A stretch of DNA of 52,661 nucleotides from Symbiodinium natans (Eukaryota; Sar; Dinophyceae; Suessiales; Symbiodiniaceae): contig CAJNDS010000908.1 in NCBI GenBank assembly GCA_905221605.1, forward strand, positions 1 to 52,661, given 5' to 3'. Both the position numbers and the translations under genes were made by a program. Of the stretch, positions 17,901 to 25,069 are shown in pieces. How positions within the stretch are numbered: position 1 is the first letter of the stretch; every line of letters begins with the position of its first letter. The notes under the pieces are model-generated. The model searched no databases. It had not been told where the DNA came from and was given only the letters and a program-made list of their open reading frames with translations.

Positions 17901-19383
17901 TTCCAAGGTCCCTTACAAAGGCTCCAGGCTTTGAGCAAAACACTCCTAGAGCACACAACACCAGCAATGCTTTCAGAAACACTCCTGGCCAACGCAAAAT
18001 CCGAAAGGCACACTTCCTCTCTTCCCTCTGTCCCAACAAACACTCAGGCACACAAGCGCTGGGGTGCAAGTCACTCCTACGTCCTACACGCAAGACACTC
18101 CTACTCCTAATGCAAACACTCTGAGGCTGGAGCGGCACAGGCCCTACCCCTACGCACTCAAAACCCTTGTCTCCACAGCGTGTGTCCCTACTGGTTTGGT
18201 TCTCCAAAGACGTGTTGCTTGCAGACTTAAGCAAAACAGCTGCGGCGGAACATAAAGCTTCAGCACAACATGCAGAGGGTGGGGTTTCCAGGTCTACTCC
18301 TACTTTCGCAACTGCAGCATGCTCACATCCACTCAAACGCTCCTGAAAAACATGCTCATGCAGCTCATGTTCCCCCACATGTTGCTTCACTGAAAATGCT
18401 CGCAACAAAAACTTAAAAGGCGTCACCTCCAATGCTCTTCCTACGTTGGGCGGTGCCTTCTTCTGCACCTTATCCACTTCCATCGCGTCGTCGTTCGGGC
18501 TCCACCCCGGCTTGGGTGAGTCCCCTTTGCTTCTTCTTCCTTTCGGCTTTGCCTTGGTAGGGCCAATCTCCTTAGCCAACGCCCACCAGCTCCTGGCTTC
18601 ACGAACCAAAGGCACCCACATCGAGGAACCTCGTTCCGTCTGCTTCACCAAGCAGCTTGCTCCAGGCTCTGAGGTGAGCCAGGTACTCCATCCCGAAAGG
18701 GATGCTTGCCAAGAACTGACTACGTTGAAACCAATCTTGCAAACCAAGACCTGTTGAAGCACTACGGGCCCCAACTTCCCAAACTTCACCCGAATGTCAA
18801 CCAACTTGACACATTCCATGGGCGTATCGCTAGCACTCATGAGCACAGGAAGAGGTCCCGAATGCTCCTTGACGACTTCGTAAAAACCCAACGCACTCTC
18901 TGACAACACGTGGCAGGTGGCTCCACTATCAATGAGCCATGCGAAAGAGCTATTCCTAGAGGATGACTGGTTCAGTCTCTCGATCTCTCCGTTCGTCATG
19001 GTGAGACGAGGGGGCTCAGCTTCATTGGGCTCATTAGTTCTTGTCCCCGGACCCAAGCCACTCAGATGATGAGACCGCATTGCCATCACCTGATCAGACT
19101 GCTCGTCTTCCACAGCTCGGCCCTTGGGCTTTCCTTTGTTCTTGGGCTTCCCCTTGGGCTTTCCACCCTTTCCTTTGTCTGTCTTCCCTTTGCCTTTGCC
19201 CTTCCCTTTAGGGCTCTTCTCTCGATTCTTGGAACCAGAAGGCTTTCCACCTTTCGGTTCATCCCTCTTCTTCCCTTTGCCAGAGCTCTTGTCGGGGCAC
19301 TGCCAACTCATATGGCCTGATTTGCCACAGTTCCAGCAGAGGCCGCGCTCCCCAACTGCATTCAGCGAACCAGCATCACACAA
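11956..19383 (-). CDS. Ty1/copia Pol polyprotein with long insert and methyltransferase-like tail
   Basis: 2475 codons, in phase with gag after one UGA; no natural ATG opens it. Domains in order: CCHC knuckle CWNCGKSGHMSWQC (16-29); a GKGKGK basic tract; aspartic protease WLIDSGATCHVL (149-160); an unrecognised stretch of about 900 residues (320-1230); integrase HHCC (H-x3-H, C-x2-C, near 1225-1240) with acidic residues in VDFGF, HGDQE and GIVERH (about 1282, 1336, 1376); copia RT with LLSADVSVAF and YVDDL (1874-1878); RNase H (FVDASWN, SSAEAELAAL, ASDSEAAL). The C-terminal 220 residues contain VIEVFCSTDSAL, IASPCTAGC, TQEWPKNC and a Phe/Trp/Asn block, reminiscent of a worn C5-methyltransferase. 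It ends in TAG. The frame is fully open despite a nested ORF (16503-17897). Confidence 0.9.
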   Translation of the reverse strand: MCDAGSLNAVGERGLCWNCGKSGHMSWQCPDKSSGKGKKRDEPKGGKPSGSKNREKSPKGKGKGKGKTDKGKGGKPKGKPKNKGKPKGRAVEDEQSDQVMAMRSHHLSGLGPGTRTNEPNEAEPPRLTMTNGEIERLNQSSSRNSSFAWLIDSGATCHVLSESALGFYEVVKEHSGPLPVLMSASDTPMECVKLVDIRVKFGKLGPVVLQQVLVCKIGFNVVSSWQASLSGWSTWLTSEPGASCLVKQTERGSSMWVPLVREARSWWALAKEIGPTKAKPKGRRSKGDSPKPGWSPNDDAMEVDKVQKKAPPNVGRALEVTPFKFLLRAFSVKQHVGEHELHEHVFQERLSGCEHAAVAKVGVDLETPPSACCAEALCSAAAVLLKSASNTSLENQTSRDTRCGDKGFECVGVGPVPLQPQSVCIRSRSVLRVGRRSDLHPSACVPECLLGQREERKCAFRILRWPGVFLKALLVLCALGVFCSKPGAFVRDLGKDGASGSLASALSCELPKWECGPGGSLFDEHDCSSCAPFRGGRSAVSFEAASPKHRPFYLDPWLGRTAVGDSSLPWGVGDTGVGDQYKRHCGEATYAHCRAASHCCSDGGPVGFDGHPRRRARPSCRVCKVWLCFDHHGGGSRRCDCYHPPTAPSMRAKGVLAQQSGWHPAHLEEIPSVPGGDSRVAVPSCSIPVVRGRASKHSAKRAQGRACAGCRLESAFGGRARPEQPPGDLGCSTANYNTGCCTIRVGWHGTASSQKCPSSTSFGVGFAQPSACKSRGNDSIACRHEESCNSRGGSIIVDGPRFSTRASGFLAVQPSFPAYAVRLFLCSIFGTRHAYGSRHASNSASSTSSILGTRHAYGSKPAYTSASSTSSIDTAPRYIEGACGRGSNGGRDADDARGGIRCPWDPYGREFRGPKGANGRWDWKSGERFSFDPAGRDEYGGSKSTDGQFGCGKLGLRDGLICLGMGPEGLKAGHELLRSSLQCTKLVGVGLKALLFAVGDWLCALGGRVGAFECLVGDCECSLPAANGSAHCPSVPRSSWKGSSALALGLVLGLVFRGWLRRCVKLLSVRRRSRLKFVRVTLVGRVPRRSWSVVRRLLFLRGVLVCELKAEPTGEEAKGPMMKRWRAFKKWALCGLRSLRGSEQKKAVARSEALRMLAGLPTPVVVNSESEEELIPDPLEAELAKPSGSEPPRPSDVRKKPRVENVPSGEPGALSSPEVVSDALDPEVPVYLTSERLKAHRNKGHQPYLSCCDTCQSARGRVPARRKHMKHHHGPGELQVDFGFFGKNVRFLLMVHVVSGYIHTVVLGPEDEVPAVSVCKAFTEMGLSGLDIVVHGDQENLLESVFRNAAKHRTFGGRSMHWVPFAINRPQAKGIVERHVCLVKEAFWSVWLGLEERVGEKLPLGSHLFVEAMRYSVRMHNLFHVSKEHSTPLERLRGSTVQPVKSCEFGVVGFGKPQKDYPEHRGKRLVRALYVGPHGANGSGIRVFVPIGIGKPPRLEIFSSFRAKDPVEFDKAALRDLRGNKEDPERPIKFDVPIDGPSPPLDSPNLPEGSLEFPVERTEPPALEGPEAMEEEGELDGYSPDFSDVPEETGMEVEPPGGVGLEDLDAPMDPGEDDAMEEGLTWLYEHGLRQLFDGPDLRVTTKIRKGDNVKEWFRMKFGGKKIWVHVPDNAVCEVSGKVLPRKHLEEGMRLELSELDAFGVATIIGEAEARKRATRRIHTTRWVLTSKPSATNPERVRARLVVRDYAFGSNPLADGIYSPTTSLEALRGVLAIHAVRGGTLLSADVSVAFMQAPVQGVECIRFPNGMYDEENKPLFAQLHKAMNGLRVGPLSWYLEFTSTLRKQFGFGETADPTVHHRLEKDGALTLVLVYVDDLIIFSQNPPVAKDLYAKLAKIYKMKQTGLLEPGKTGQLEFLGRVIARTTEHGPVFFGLKPGYLKSLGEEFGISGKGVKPVLGNLEREYRKKEAGTPISTEAYERYRRVLGKLMWASLTLPHLSYPVGFLGRYQSDPDSQAEACLRRVVRWVMALPEYLQRFSAEAFEYPCCASETMLSGFVDASWNICSVSGAIVKWHGIMIKTFSRKQSVTALSSAEAELAALTEAAKESVYLSLLMETLLYGIPKGETGEFPIHLASDSEAALSISKMTGLLRRVRHLELRHRYLQELVHLERLILSFISGERNPADGLTKSPEELLLEHLLVACGLERVCEEDLQGLVVPEHLRERMEELEEVCEKLEKIPTNLAKYEPVARDLALGSVPLLVIEVFCSTDSALCRACARDRVAYIGITEKEDFLSKSTQMFLGEVLLCLLSRKPPQIYVHIASPCTAGCSYRFKNWHRPKFRHRWREQVKKHVASWKALGRLLEDRCKEILVTQEWPKNCGLWKEESYLKEKKRLGLNFGRVVDRCAFDGVFKRWFFATNREEWSEIFSGKPCDKSHQHVSLASVEETGIYPTKLGRALLRAAKVTLGLVGTPS
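16503..17897 (-). CDS. Nested ORF of unknown function inside copia pol (alternative frame)
   Basis: 464 residues from the ATG at 17897, on the same strand as pol but in another frame. Its translation looks more protein-like than the pol frame here: MELPEASPPLCLVNSQSG, helical stretches (SMIARLAHRFEEEGQLSLSR, LLIAELRAI-type), then a Pro-rich half with two repeats of APGTPMEA...PPPLPPPS, and an acidic Asn/Ser end. The overlapping pol frame reads Gly/Arg/Cys/Ser-rich low-complexity sequence in the same place. I recognise no family. It may be a captured cellular sequence or an extra element gene. An artefact of composition is possible but less likely at this length. Confidence 0.5.
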   Translation of the reverse strand: MELPEASPPLCLVNSQSGSVAQVEAFSTSMIARLAHRFEEEGQLSLSRQLLQNIDLFTSTPGSVERLLGIPACLGELETQELVINTSGIAVKQPMLIAELRAIAAPTVDQSVLTDTLVEEHDRRAEYARYGYVLTTMGVVVADVTATIRQPHLPCEQRGYWRNNQVGIQLTLKKFLLYLEAIRELRCHPAQYQLFEAGLASILPNELKVERVPAADLRALLADVLVQSNRRVTLAAQPPTIIPDVAPSASGGTAPPLHKSAPAPPPSGWALLNQARAKAEAMIRLHADMKRAATAEVAPSSSTGPAFPPGPPAFLPFSPPSPLTPSVFSYAPSSAPGTPMEAGMPLTPPPLPPPSWAPGTPMEASLPIPPPPLPPPSTPHPDTLRELAGEVPMEVEMPMTPVEAFGAPGTPMDVSSEVPREPMVGGIGSPGSASPLTPPAETSMVVPNPPMDNSDVGNSGSEMD

Positions 19384-19386
19384 TCA
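19384..19386 (-). promoter_or_regulatory. In-frame UGA between copia gag and pol
   Basis: ...EEQT, TGA, TTG TGT GAT: pol continues in the same phase with no codon lost and no ATG start. Readthrough of the UGA is the simplest way to make Gag-Pol. The UUG context is not one of the classical leaky ones, so the claim is weaker than for elements A-C. Confidence 0.5.
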
Positions 19387-20218
19387 GGTTTGCTCCTCGT
19401 AGAACCGGATGCTTTCAACCAGTTCCTCCCAGCTCCCAGACTTTCCATGCAGGACAACGTAATGCCTACACTCTGGGCTGACAGATTGAAGAAGAAGGGT
19501 TGAACGATCAGATGCTCCAAGCCTCAGTTCAGGGAACCGATGCAGCTTCTGGTCTACCTTCCCAAGCTCGTCCTCAAGGAAGCGGACGCAGTCAAGCGGT
19601 CGCTTGTACGAACTCGCCTTCGAAGTTAGGCGAAGGGCTTCATCTCTCACAGCAATGGCCTCCATGCGAGAGACAATGCTGAAGGTCTGGTGCATTTGAC
19701 GCATCACCTCATAACCACAAGCAGCTTGTCCTTGACGCATCGACGTGCTTCTCACCAGTTCCATCCCACGTTCGAACTTCTGCAGACTTTGTTGCAGGTA
19801 GTAAAACAACCTTGCCGAACGCGATGCTACCGGAACTGCCATGTCAGACTGCTTGATCTCACGGTCATGCGTCATTGCCTGGCGCAACTCATTGACATAG
19901 TTGTCGTCTATCAACGCCAGCCAGGAAGCAAGCACCTCGCACCACCGATGGTACTCCTCCAGCTCTCTCACACGCCCTTTTCCCATCGACACATTATCGA
20001 TGAGCGGCAATGCTGGCAGATACTTCTCTGCACGGTTACTTCCAACATGCAGGTTCTGTGATGGTGCCGGTGGAGGAGCAGAAGCCTTTGCCGTGGGACT
20101 TCCAGCAGCTGCTGCACTTGAAGCACCCCCAAATGGGTTGCTCACAGCTGCAGACAATGCTTCCTGCTCACGTCTCCTTCTCTCGTCGGCCTCCATCTTT
20201 GCCACCAGAACTTGAAGT
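19384..20218 (-). pseudogene. Copia gag, 3' part (downstream of element B insertion)
   Basis: Continues gag after element B: VLVAKMEADERRRREQEAL, Ala/Pro-rich linker, then the helical capsid-like region (EYHRWCEVLASWLALIDDNYV, LFYYLQQSLQKFERGMELV) of UBN2-like copia Gag proteins, ending IRFYEEQT at TGA. The zinc knuckle is on the other side of the UGA, in the pol frame. Joining this piece with 29258-29484 across the ACT core restores one frame, so gag was intact before element B arrived. Confidence 0.8.
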
Positions 20219-20501
20219 CTTTAGGATTTACAAAACTGTCGACATCTGAATGTATAAAGGAAGAGGTTCATAAAGAATAGACAGTATGTAAAAATTGCGA
20301 ACCCTTCCCAACACGCTCAGATTCCAATCCTTTGGCGTCACTGCGAGTTGCCTCGGATCAGGGGAACTTTCAAAAGGTAAGGCTGGGCACAAGGGCTCAT
20401 GGGACATAAAGCTCCCTGCCCTTCGACGGACCCTGCCAAAGAGTCCAGGGACCATACGGAGATTGTACTCACTGCCCTCAACGGACCCGTCATCTCCCCC
20501 C
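20219..20501 (-). repeat. Split direct repeat B2 (outer 3' end of element B)
   Basis: 283 bases identical by eye to B1 at 20870-21152. The outer end abuts the ACT core at 20216-20218 shared with copia gag. Confidence 0.9.
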
Positions 20502-20516
20502 GGGTGGGTGGGTGGG
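20502..20516 (+). other. G-quadruplex motif between B2 and A2
   Basis: GGGTGGGTGGGTGGG on the plus strand, a textbook four-run quadruplex motif. It lies exactly in the spacer between the B2 and A2 repeats and is absent from the internal A1 and B1 borders. Confidence 0.7.
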
Positions 20517-20869
20517 AAAAATTGACAAATGTGCTCAAGAGTTCGCTAAAGAACGGCCTGCAAATGTGATAATGAAGCACATGTGCCATGTATGCAAACG
20601 ACCACGAACCTCTGTTTGAGCAGGGCTGAGCGCGGCACAAGCACTTTGCATTTTGCACAAGAGAAGAATTCAAGCAGCTGTGCCTACTGCGAAGCCCCGA
20701 AAAACCACATGAAAAACGTCTGCATAAATCATGCCCATGCAAGATCTGCAAACACACGTGGTAGAAAACTCAGAAACTTTAAAGACAGTTTTGCGTTGCC
20801 CCTTCTTCAAAAGGGGGAAGGGGCACCTATAAATCAAAGACCACTCTATCCGCAAGCGGAGCGCGTAGT
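20514..20869 (-). repeat. Split direct repeat A2 of element B
   Basis: About 356 bases, matching A1 (28900-29257) apart from single-base differences in A and G runs. Joined directly to B1 through AGT/ACT. Confidence 0.9.
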
Positions 20870-21152
20870 CTTTAGGATTTACAAAACTGTCGACATCTGA
20901 ATGTATAAAGGAAGAGGTTCATAAAGAATAGACAGTATGTAAAAATTGCGAACCCTTCCCAACACGCTCAGATTCCAATCCTTTGGCGTCACTGCGAGTT
21001 GCCTCGGATCAGGGGAACTTTCAAAAGGTAAGGCTGGGCACAAGGGCTCATGGGACATAAAGCTCCCTGCCCTTCGACGGACCCTGCCAAAGAGTCCAGG
21101 GACCATACGGAGATTGTACTCACTGCCCTCAACGGACCCGTCATCTCCCCCC
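20870..21152 (-). repeat. Split direct repeat B1 of element B
   Basis: 283 bases matching B2. It lies 14 bases after the Pol stop. The 75-codon ORF inside it also occurs in B2, and is in phase with pol beyond the pol UGA. Confidence 0.9.
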
Positions 21153-21166
21153 TCAAACGTCCGGGC

Positions 21167-24100
21167 TCAAAGGAAAGGCAGTGTCCAAAGGTTTCCGCTC
21201 GAGGACGAGAGGAGGTCCCAGGGAAGGTCGCTCAGGTCCATGCACTCATCTGCTAGAAGCTGCGCAGCCTGAGAGAAGTCGACGACCCGACCTCCAATCA
21301 TCTGCGCTGCCAACGCAGCTTCCCCCCTGCTAGGGAGGTCGGCCACGTTGCTTGCAGAAGGAACGCGCTCAATCCAAGACACGATGCCGCCAGCCGACTC
21401 GCTGGCGTAGAAGAGGCATGCCAAGTTCAGTAGAGAACGAGAGGGGCTGCTGGCCTTAATGCAAGTGTACCTGGCGGCGTCATTGTCCACGTAAAAGATG
21501 CACCTCTTCCCGGCCAGTTCCGAGGCGCAGGCCCGCCTCGAGAGAACCAGCGCGTAGGCCTCCGCCTGAGAGATGACCTGCTCGATGCCCTCTGCCAGCC
21601 AGAAGTCCACAAGCTTGGGCGGGATCTCGCCCGCTGCCACCCATCTTCTATTGGAGCTCTGGTCCAGCAGAACTATCCCCCAGCGGGCGACGCCTTTCTC
21701 GTAGGATGCGTCAGTGAAGATGGAGACCGGGCTCCCCTGCGCCCGGAGTGAGAAGGTCCTCGGACGTGCATCAGAGAGTGTCTTCAGGATGAAGCGCCCC
21801 AGCGATTTCACCTCTTCCACGGAGGGAGAGCGGTTCATGTAGCAGATGTTGGCCAGGGCCCTGCAGGCTATCTTCATGGCTCGTCCAGCCGCGAAGCCCA
21901 CCATGAAGTTCAGTTGGCCGTGCAGGGAGGCTGCTTCCCTGCGAGTGACGCAGCCTGAGGATGCCATCCTTGAAGCCTGGACTCGGATCTTCTCAACGCG
22001 GCTAGGCTTGTTTGCCAAGGCCACCTGACCAGCGAGAAGCTCCCCAACACTGAGTCGCATGCCAAGCAGGTCAAAGGTCTCTTCGAAGGGGCGGCCCTTG
22101 TCATCACCCACTGCGTACGACCAACCCAGGGCATCCAGAAGGCACTCGATGGCGAGGGAGCCCATCCTTGCAGTGGGGGCCGGCTCAAGCAAAGGGAAGT
22201 CGTCAAAATAGACCCCGCCGATCATGCCGGCGAGATGCAGGGCCAGGTGCAGCAACGACCTAGAAACCCTATTGAAACCGTAAACCGCCGCGCAGCATCC
22301 GAAGGGGAGGCTCCTGGAGATGAAGTATTTCCACGAGCCCGACCCAGGTTCCCAAACCATCAAGACTGCGAAGACGAGGTCTTTGGCCATAACCGGGATC
22401 TGCTTATAGGCCTTCTCCAGGTCCAAGCAACGCCCCAGCCACTTGACCCCCCCCAGAAGATCACCATGTGTACGCCCCACGAGCGTCGAGCCATCCGACA
22501 GCCCTACCCTGGTGAAGCCGTCGTCATGAGCAGCGTTCGCCACGAGACAGCAGAGGTTGACTAGGTAGTCGACGTCATGCAACTGAAGTAGGTCCACAGC
22601 ATGGTAGGCCGTGTTAACCCCGCTCTCTTTGTAGTCATCTATGGGCCTGCATTTCTCAGAATCCCCGGAGCCCTGGCGAACACCAAAACGCCTGCTGCAG
22701 CAAACCTCTTCTGCGCCCAGGGTTGCCTTGACGTCTTCGAGGGACTCGTAGGGGCCAATGAGGTAGCCTTTCTCCACCTCCTTCTCAGTGGCCAGCCAGA
22801 CCTTGTGCAGGAGATCAGCATCATCTCCCACAGCCCCTTTTCCCGAAAGCATCTTGTTCCGCCAAACTGAGGAAGCGAGGAGGTCCTCCCTAGTGCAAGT
22901 TGCGGGGATCTCTTTCCAGTCGTAGAGCGGCGACTTCGTTGGCCTTCCTATCAAGGGGACCCCCTCCATGAGCTCCTGGGCGTCCAGGTCGGGGAAGCCT
23001 GTCTCCACGAGCAGCTTGCGCCAAAGAAGGATGTTCTTGCCCTTTAGGACCGCCTGGGCATGTGGAGGAAGTGAAGCCTGGTAGCGCCGCTCCTCCACCG
23101 CCAGCTCCTTTTTCATGGCGGCCAGACGTTTCTGCATAGACAGCCTCTTCCTGGCCGAAGGCATGAAGCCACCAGTGAACAGTTCAAAAATGTTCCTCTT
23201 GACCTGGTCGTCTATGGAGTCAGATGCATCAAAGGGGTGCGGTACCTGACAGGCCTTGGCCACAAACTCCTGCTTGGTATGCAGGACTGCAAAAGTTGAG
23301 CGGCTCCCGTCTCCTCCCCCCTCAGAAGAGAGCTCGCGAAACTCACCCTCAAGGGGGCGAACATGAGTGAAAAACTTGTACTCGGGCACCAGCGGAGGAC
23401 GGCGGCGGGGCTGGCGGAGTAGAGGCCGCCTGGGGGCTGGTGCAGGCAGGCTCAGGCGGGCCCCAAGAAGAGAGACATACTGCAAGCACAGCTCAGCGGG
23501 ATACTCGGCCTCCAGAGCGGTCTCAAACTGCCAGCCCCCCGCCTTGCGGTAGATCTGAAAGGGTGCATGTGTGTGCCGACCGTCACAGGGAGCCACGAGC
23601 CCTCTCAGTTCAGATGCGGAGGTGAGAAAGCGAGAAGCCTTTTTTCGATGGCCACCCCACATACACTGGTCAAAGTCAACATGGAACAAGCTTGCATACC
23701 AGCTCTGAAAAGCACGCTTCCCGGTCTGCCGAACAAACAAGGCGAGAACACTCCACATCCAGGAGTTCACCGGATTCTCTATGGTCACGGTCCAGCCTTT
23801 GGCATAGGCGTCCAGCAGCAGGGAAACAACGAAGCGGCAGAGTTCATTTGCCGCGTCAACTTTGGCTTGCTCGGCAGAGGAAAGGCCGGGAAGGCCCAGC
23901 AAGTATGTAGCATCGCGCAAGGGGCGAGGCTGCGGCGCGCCGGATCGCAAAAGATGAGCTGGGAGCTTGATCTCTCGAGCGCGGCTGCCAGTTCCGCACG
24001 GGAGGCCAAGGTGAATGCCCAAAAGGCGCCCAGAGAGAAGGCGCTCACGCAAAAGGCGCTGACAAAGGGGCACGGTGAGGTCGAGCGTCCAGACAGGATG

Positions 24101-25066
24101 CAAAGGCCTGTGCTGATTTCGGGGGCCGTCCACCGCCAACGCGGGCACACCAGCGGCTGCGAAAGTAGAGCTGAGACGAGCGCAACCAGCAAACAGCTCA
24201 ACAAACGTCGGAGCTGCCAAGTTGCCCCCAGGCGGCTCCGGAGGGAAGGCGGCAACGCCGGGTGGGTCGGGGCCCGCGGGCAAGCAGGCCGCAGCGGGGG
24301 TGCACGGAGGGGAGGAGCTCGAGGGCGCGGGTGTGGCTGCTGAGGAGCCCGCGGACCAAGAGGTCTCAGCGGGGGTGCACATGGGGACTATACCCGGGGG
24401 AGGGGGCCTAAACCGAAAGGGAGGCGGCACCTCAGTTGGCGGCTCGGAGCAGGGGCGGCCAGAGGACTCCAAGTGACTGTTGTCAACGCCAGGGGAAGGG
24501 ACCCTAAACCCCAAAGAACTAAGGGTCAAGGCTTCTGCTTTGGGCAGGCAATCGGAGCCACGCAGGCTGAAGGCAACGACGACCACGCGTGAGCCGGTCC
24601 ATGGACATGTGCAATGAAGGCGCTCACGGGCGTTGAAGTAGACGCCCTGGGCCGTCACATCGAGCAAAATGCCCGACTTCGAGGATGCGGGATCAGCCTG
24701 AATCCAAACTTGGCCCCCTTCGAAGGCCGAAATGGCCACCGCGAAGTTCAAAGTAGCCCTTAAATTATTCTTATCCCGATGCAGTTCAGTACGCAGGTTC
24801 TGGAAAATTGCAATGTTGCTAAACACGAACTCCGGAGGAGTCTTTTCACAAATAAAAGAGCAAAATGTTCTAATTGCCTCTGGATACAAGGAGCACGAGC
24901 GACGCAGACCAGTTAACGCACCATGCACATACGCCCCCGCCTGGAAAACACGGCTCTGATCGGTGGAGCCGCTGCGAGGGGCCTCCTCACCCGGCAAAGA
25001 GTGGAAGACCTGGAGAAGGTGGGCCAAAGTCAGCGAAGTGCCTGTATCCGAGCTCGTGAGGGCTAG
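21167..25066 (-). CDS. Pol of element B: dioxygenase-like, C5-methyltransferase-like, RT, RNase H
   Basis: About 1,299 codons, in phase with Gag after UGA. The first ATG lies past the first domain, so independent initiation is unlikely. Numbering from the TTG at 25027: a 2OG-Fe(II) oxygenase-like domain (about 50-155) with His83-Arg-Asp85, a following NN, His138 and Arg147 (CPWTGSRVVVVAF); a Pro/Ser/Ala linker (190-270); a methyltransferase-like Rossmann domain (274-470) with FVELFAGCARLS, GLPCGTGSRARE (Cys344), TIENP (Glu417) and GGHRKKASRF; a basic linker; RT (770-1000) with CLDLEKAYKQI and YFDDF (940-944); RNase H with FTDASY, QAEAYAL, FYVDNDAA and ASNVADLPS. Order and motifs match element C. 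It ends in UGA 14 bases before B1. The presumed roles are replication and modification of element or target DNA. Confidence 0.85.
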   Translation of the reverse strand, partial: LALTSSDTGTSLTLAHLLQVFHSLPGEEAPRSGSTDQSRVFQAGAYVHGALTGLRRSCSLYPEAIRTFCSFICEKTPPEFVFSNIAIFQNLRTELHRDKNNLRATLNFAVAISAFEGGQVWIQADPASSKSGILLDVTAQGVYFNARERLHCTCPWTGSRVVVVAFSLRGSDCLPKAEALTLSSLGFRVPSPGVDNSHLESSGRPCSEPPTEVPPPFRFRPPPPGIVPMCTPAETSWSAGSSAATPAPSSSSPPCTPAAACLPAGPDPPGVAAFPPEPPGGNLAAPTFVELFAGCARLSSTFAAAGVPALAVDGPRNQHRPLHPVWTLDLTVPLCQRLLRERLLSGRLLGIHLGLPCGTGSRAREIKLPAHLLRSGAPQPRPLRDATYLLGLPGLSSAEQAKVDAANELCRFVVSLLLDAYAKGWTVTIENPVNSWMWSVLALFVRQTGKRAFQSWYASLFHVDFDQCMWGGHRKKASRFLTSASELRGLVAPCDGRHTHAPFQIYRKAGGWQFETALEAEYPAELCLQYVSLLGARLSLPAPAPRRPLLRQPRRRPPLVPEYKFFTHVRPLEGEFRELSSEGGGDGSRSTFAVLHTKQEFVAKACQVPHPFDASDSIDDQVKRNIFELFTGGFMPSARKRLSMQKRLAAMKKELAVEERRYQASLPPHAQAVLKGKNILLWRKLLVETGFPDLDAQELMEGVPLIGRPTKSPLYDWKEIPATCTREDLLASSVWRNKMLSGKGAVGDDADLLHKVWLATEKEVEKGYLIGPYESLEDVKATLGAEEVCCSRRFGVRQGSGDSEKCRPIDDYKESGVNTAYHAVDLLQLHDVDYLVNLCCLVANAAHDDGFTRVGLSDGSTLVGRTHGDLLGGVKWLGRCLDLEKAYKQIPVMAKDLVFAVLMVWEPGSGSWKYFISRSLPFGCCAAVYGFNRVSRSLLHLALHLAGMIGGVYFDDFPLLEPAPTARMGSLAIECLLDALGWSYAVGDDKGRPFEETFDLLGMRLSVGELLAGQVALANKPSRVEKIRVQASRMASSGCVTRREAASLHGQLNFMVGFAAGRAMKIACRALANICYMNRSPSVEEVKSLGRFILKTLSDARPRTFSLRAQGSPVSIFTDASYEKGVARWGIVLLDQSSNRRWVAAGEIPPKLVDFWLAEGIEQVISQAEAYALVLSRRACASELAGKRCIFYVDNDAARYTCIKASSPSRSLLNLACLFYASESAGGIVSWIERVPSASNVADLPSRGEAALAAQMIGGRVVDFSQAAQLLADECMDLSDLPWDLLSSSSGNLWTLPFL

Positions 25067-25069
25067 TCA
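25063..25069 (-). promoter_or_regulatory. Candidate stop-codon readthrough site, UGA-CUA-G (element B)
   Basis: Gag ends ...CPLAN, then TGA CTA GCC with Pol in the same phase. The seven-base context is identical to that in element A, although the flanking codons differ. Confidence 0.7.

Noticed and set aside
20228-21106. Two identical 75-codon ORFs
   Set aside because: They appear twice only because B1 and B2 are direct repeats. No recognisable protein; kept only as a note on the Pol extension.
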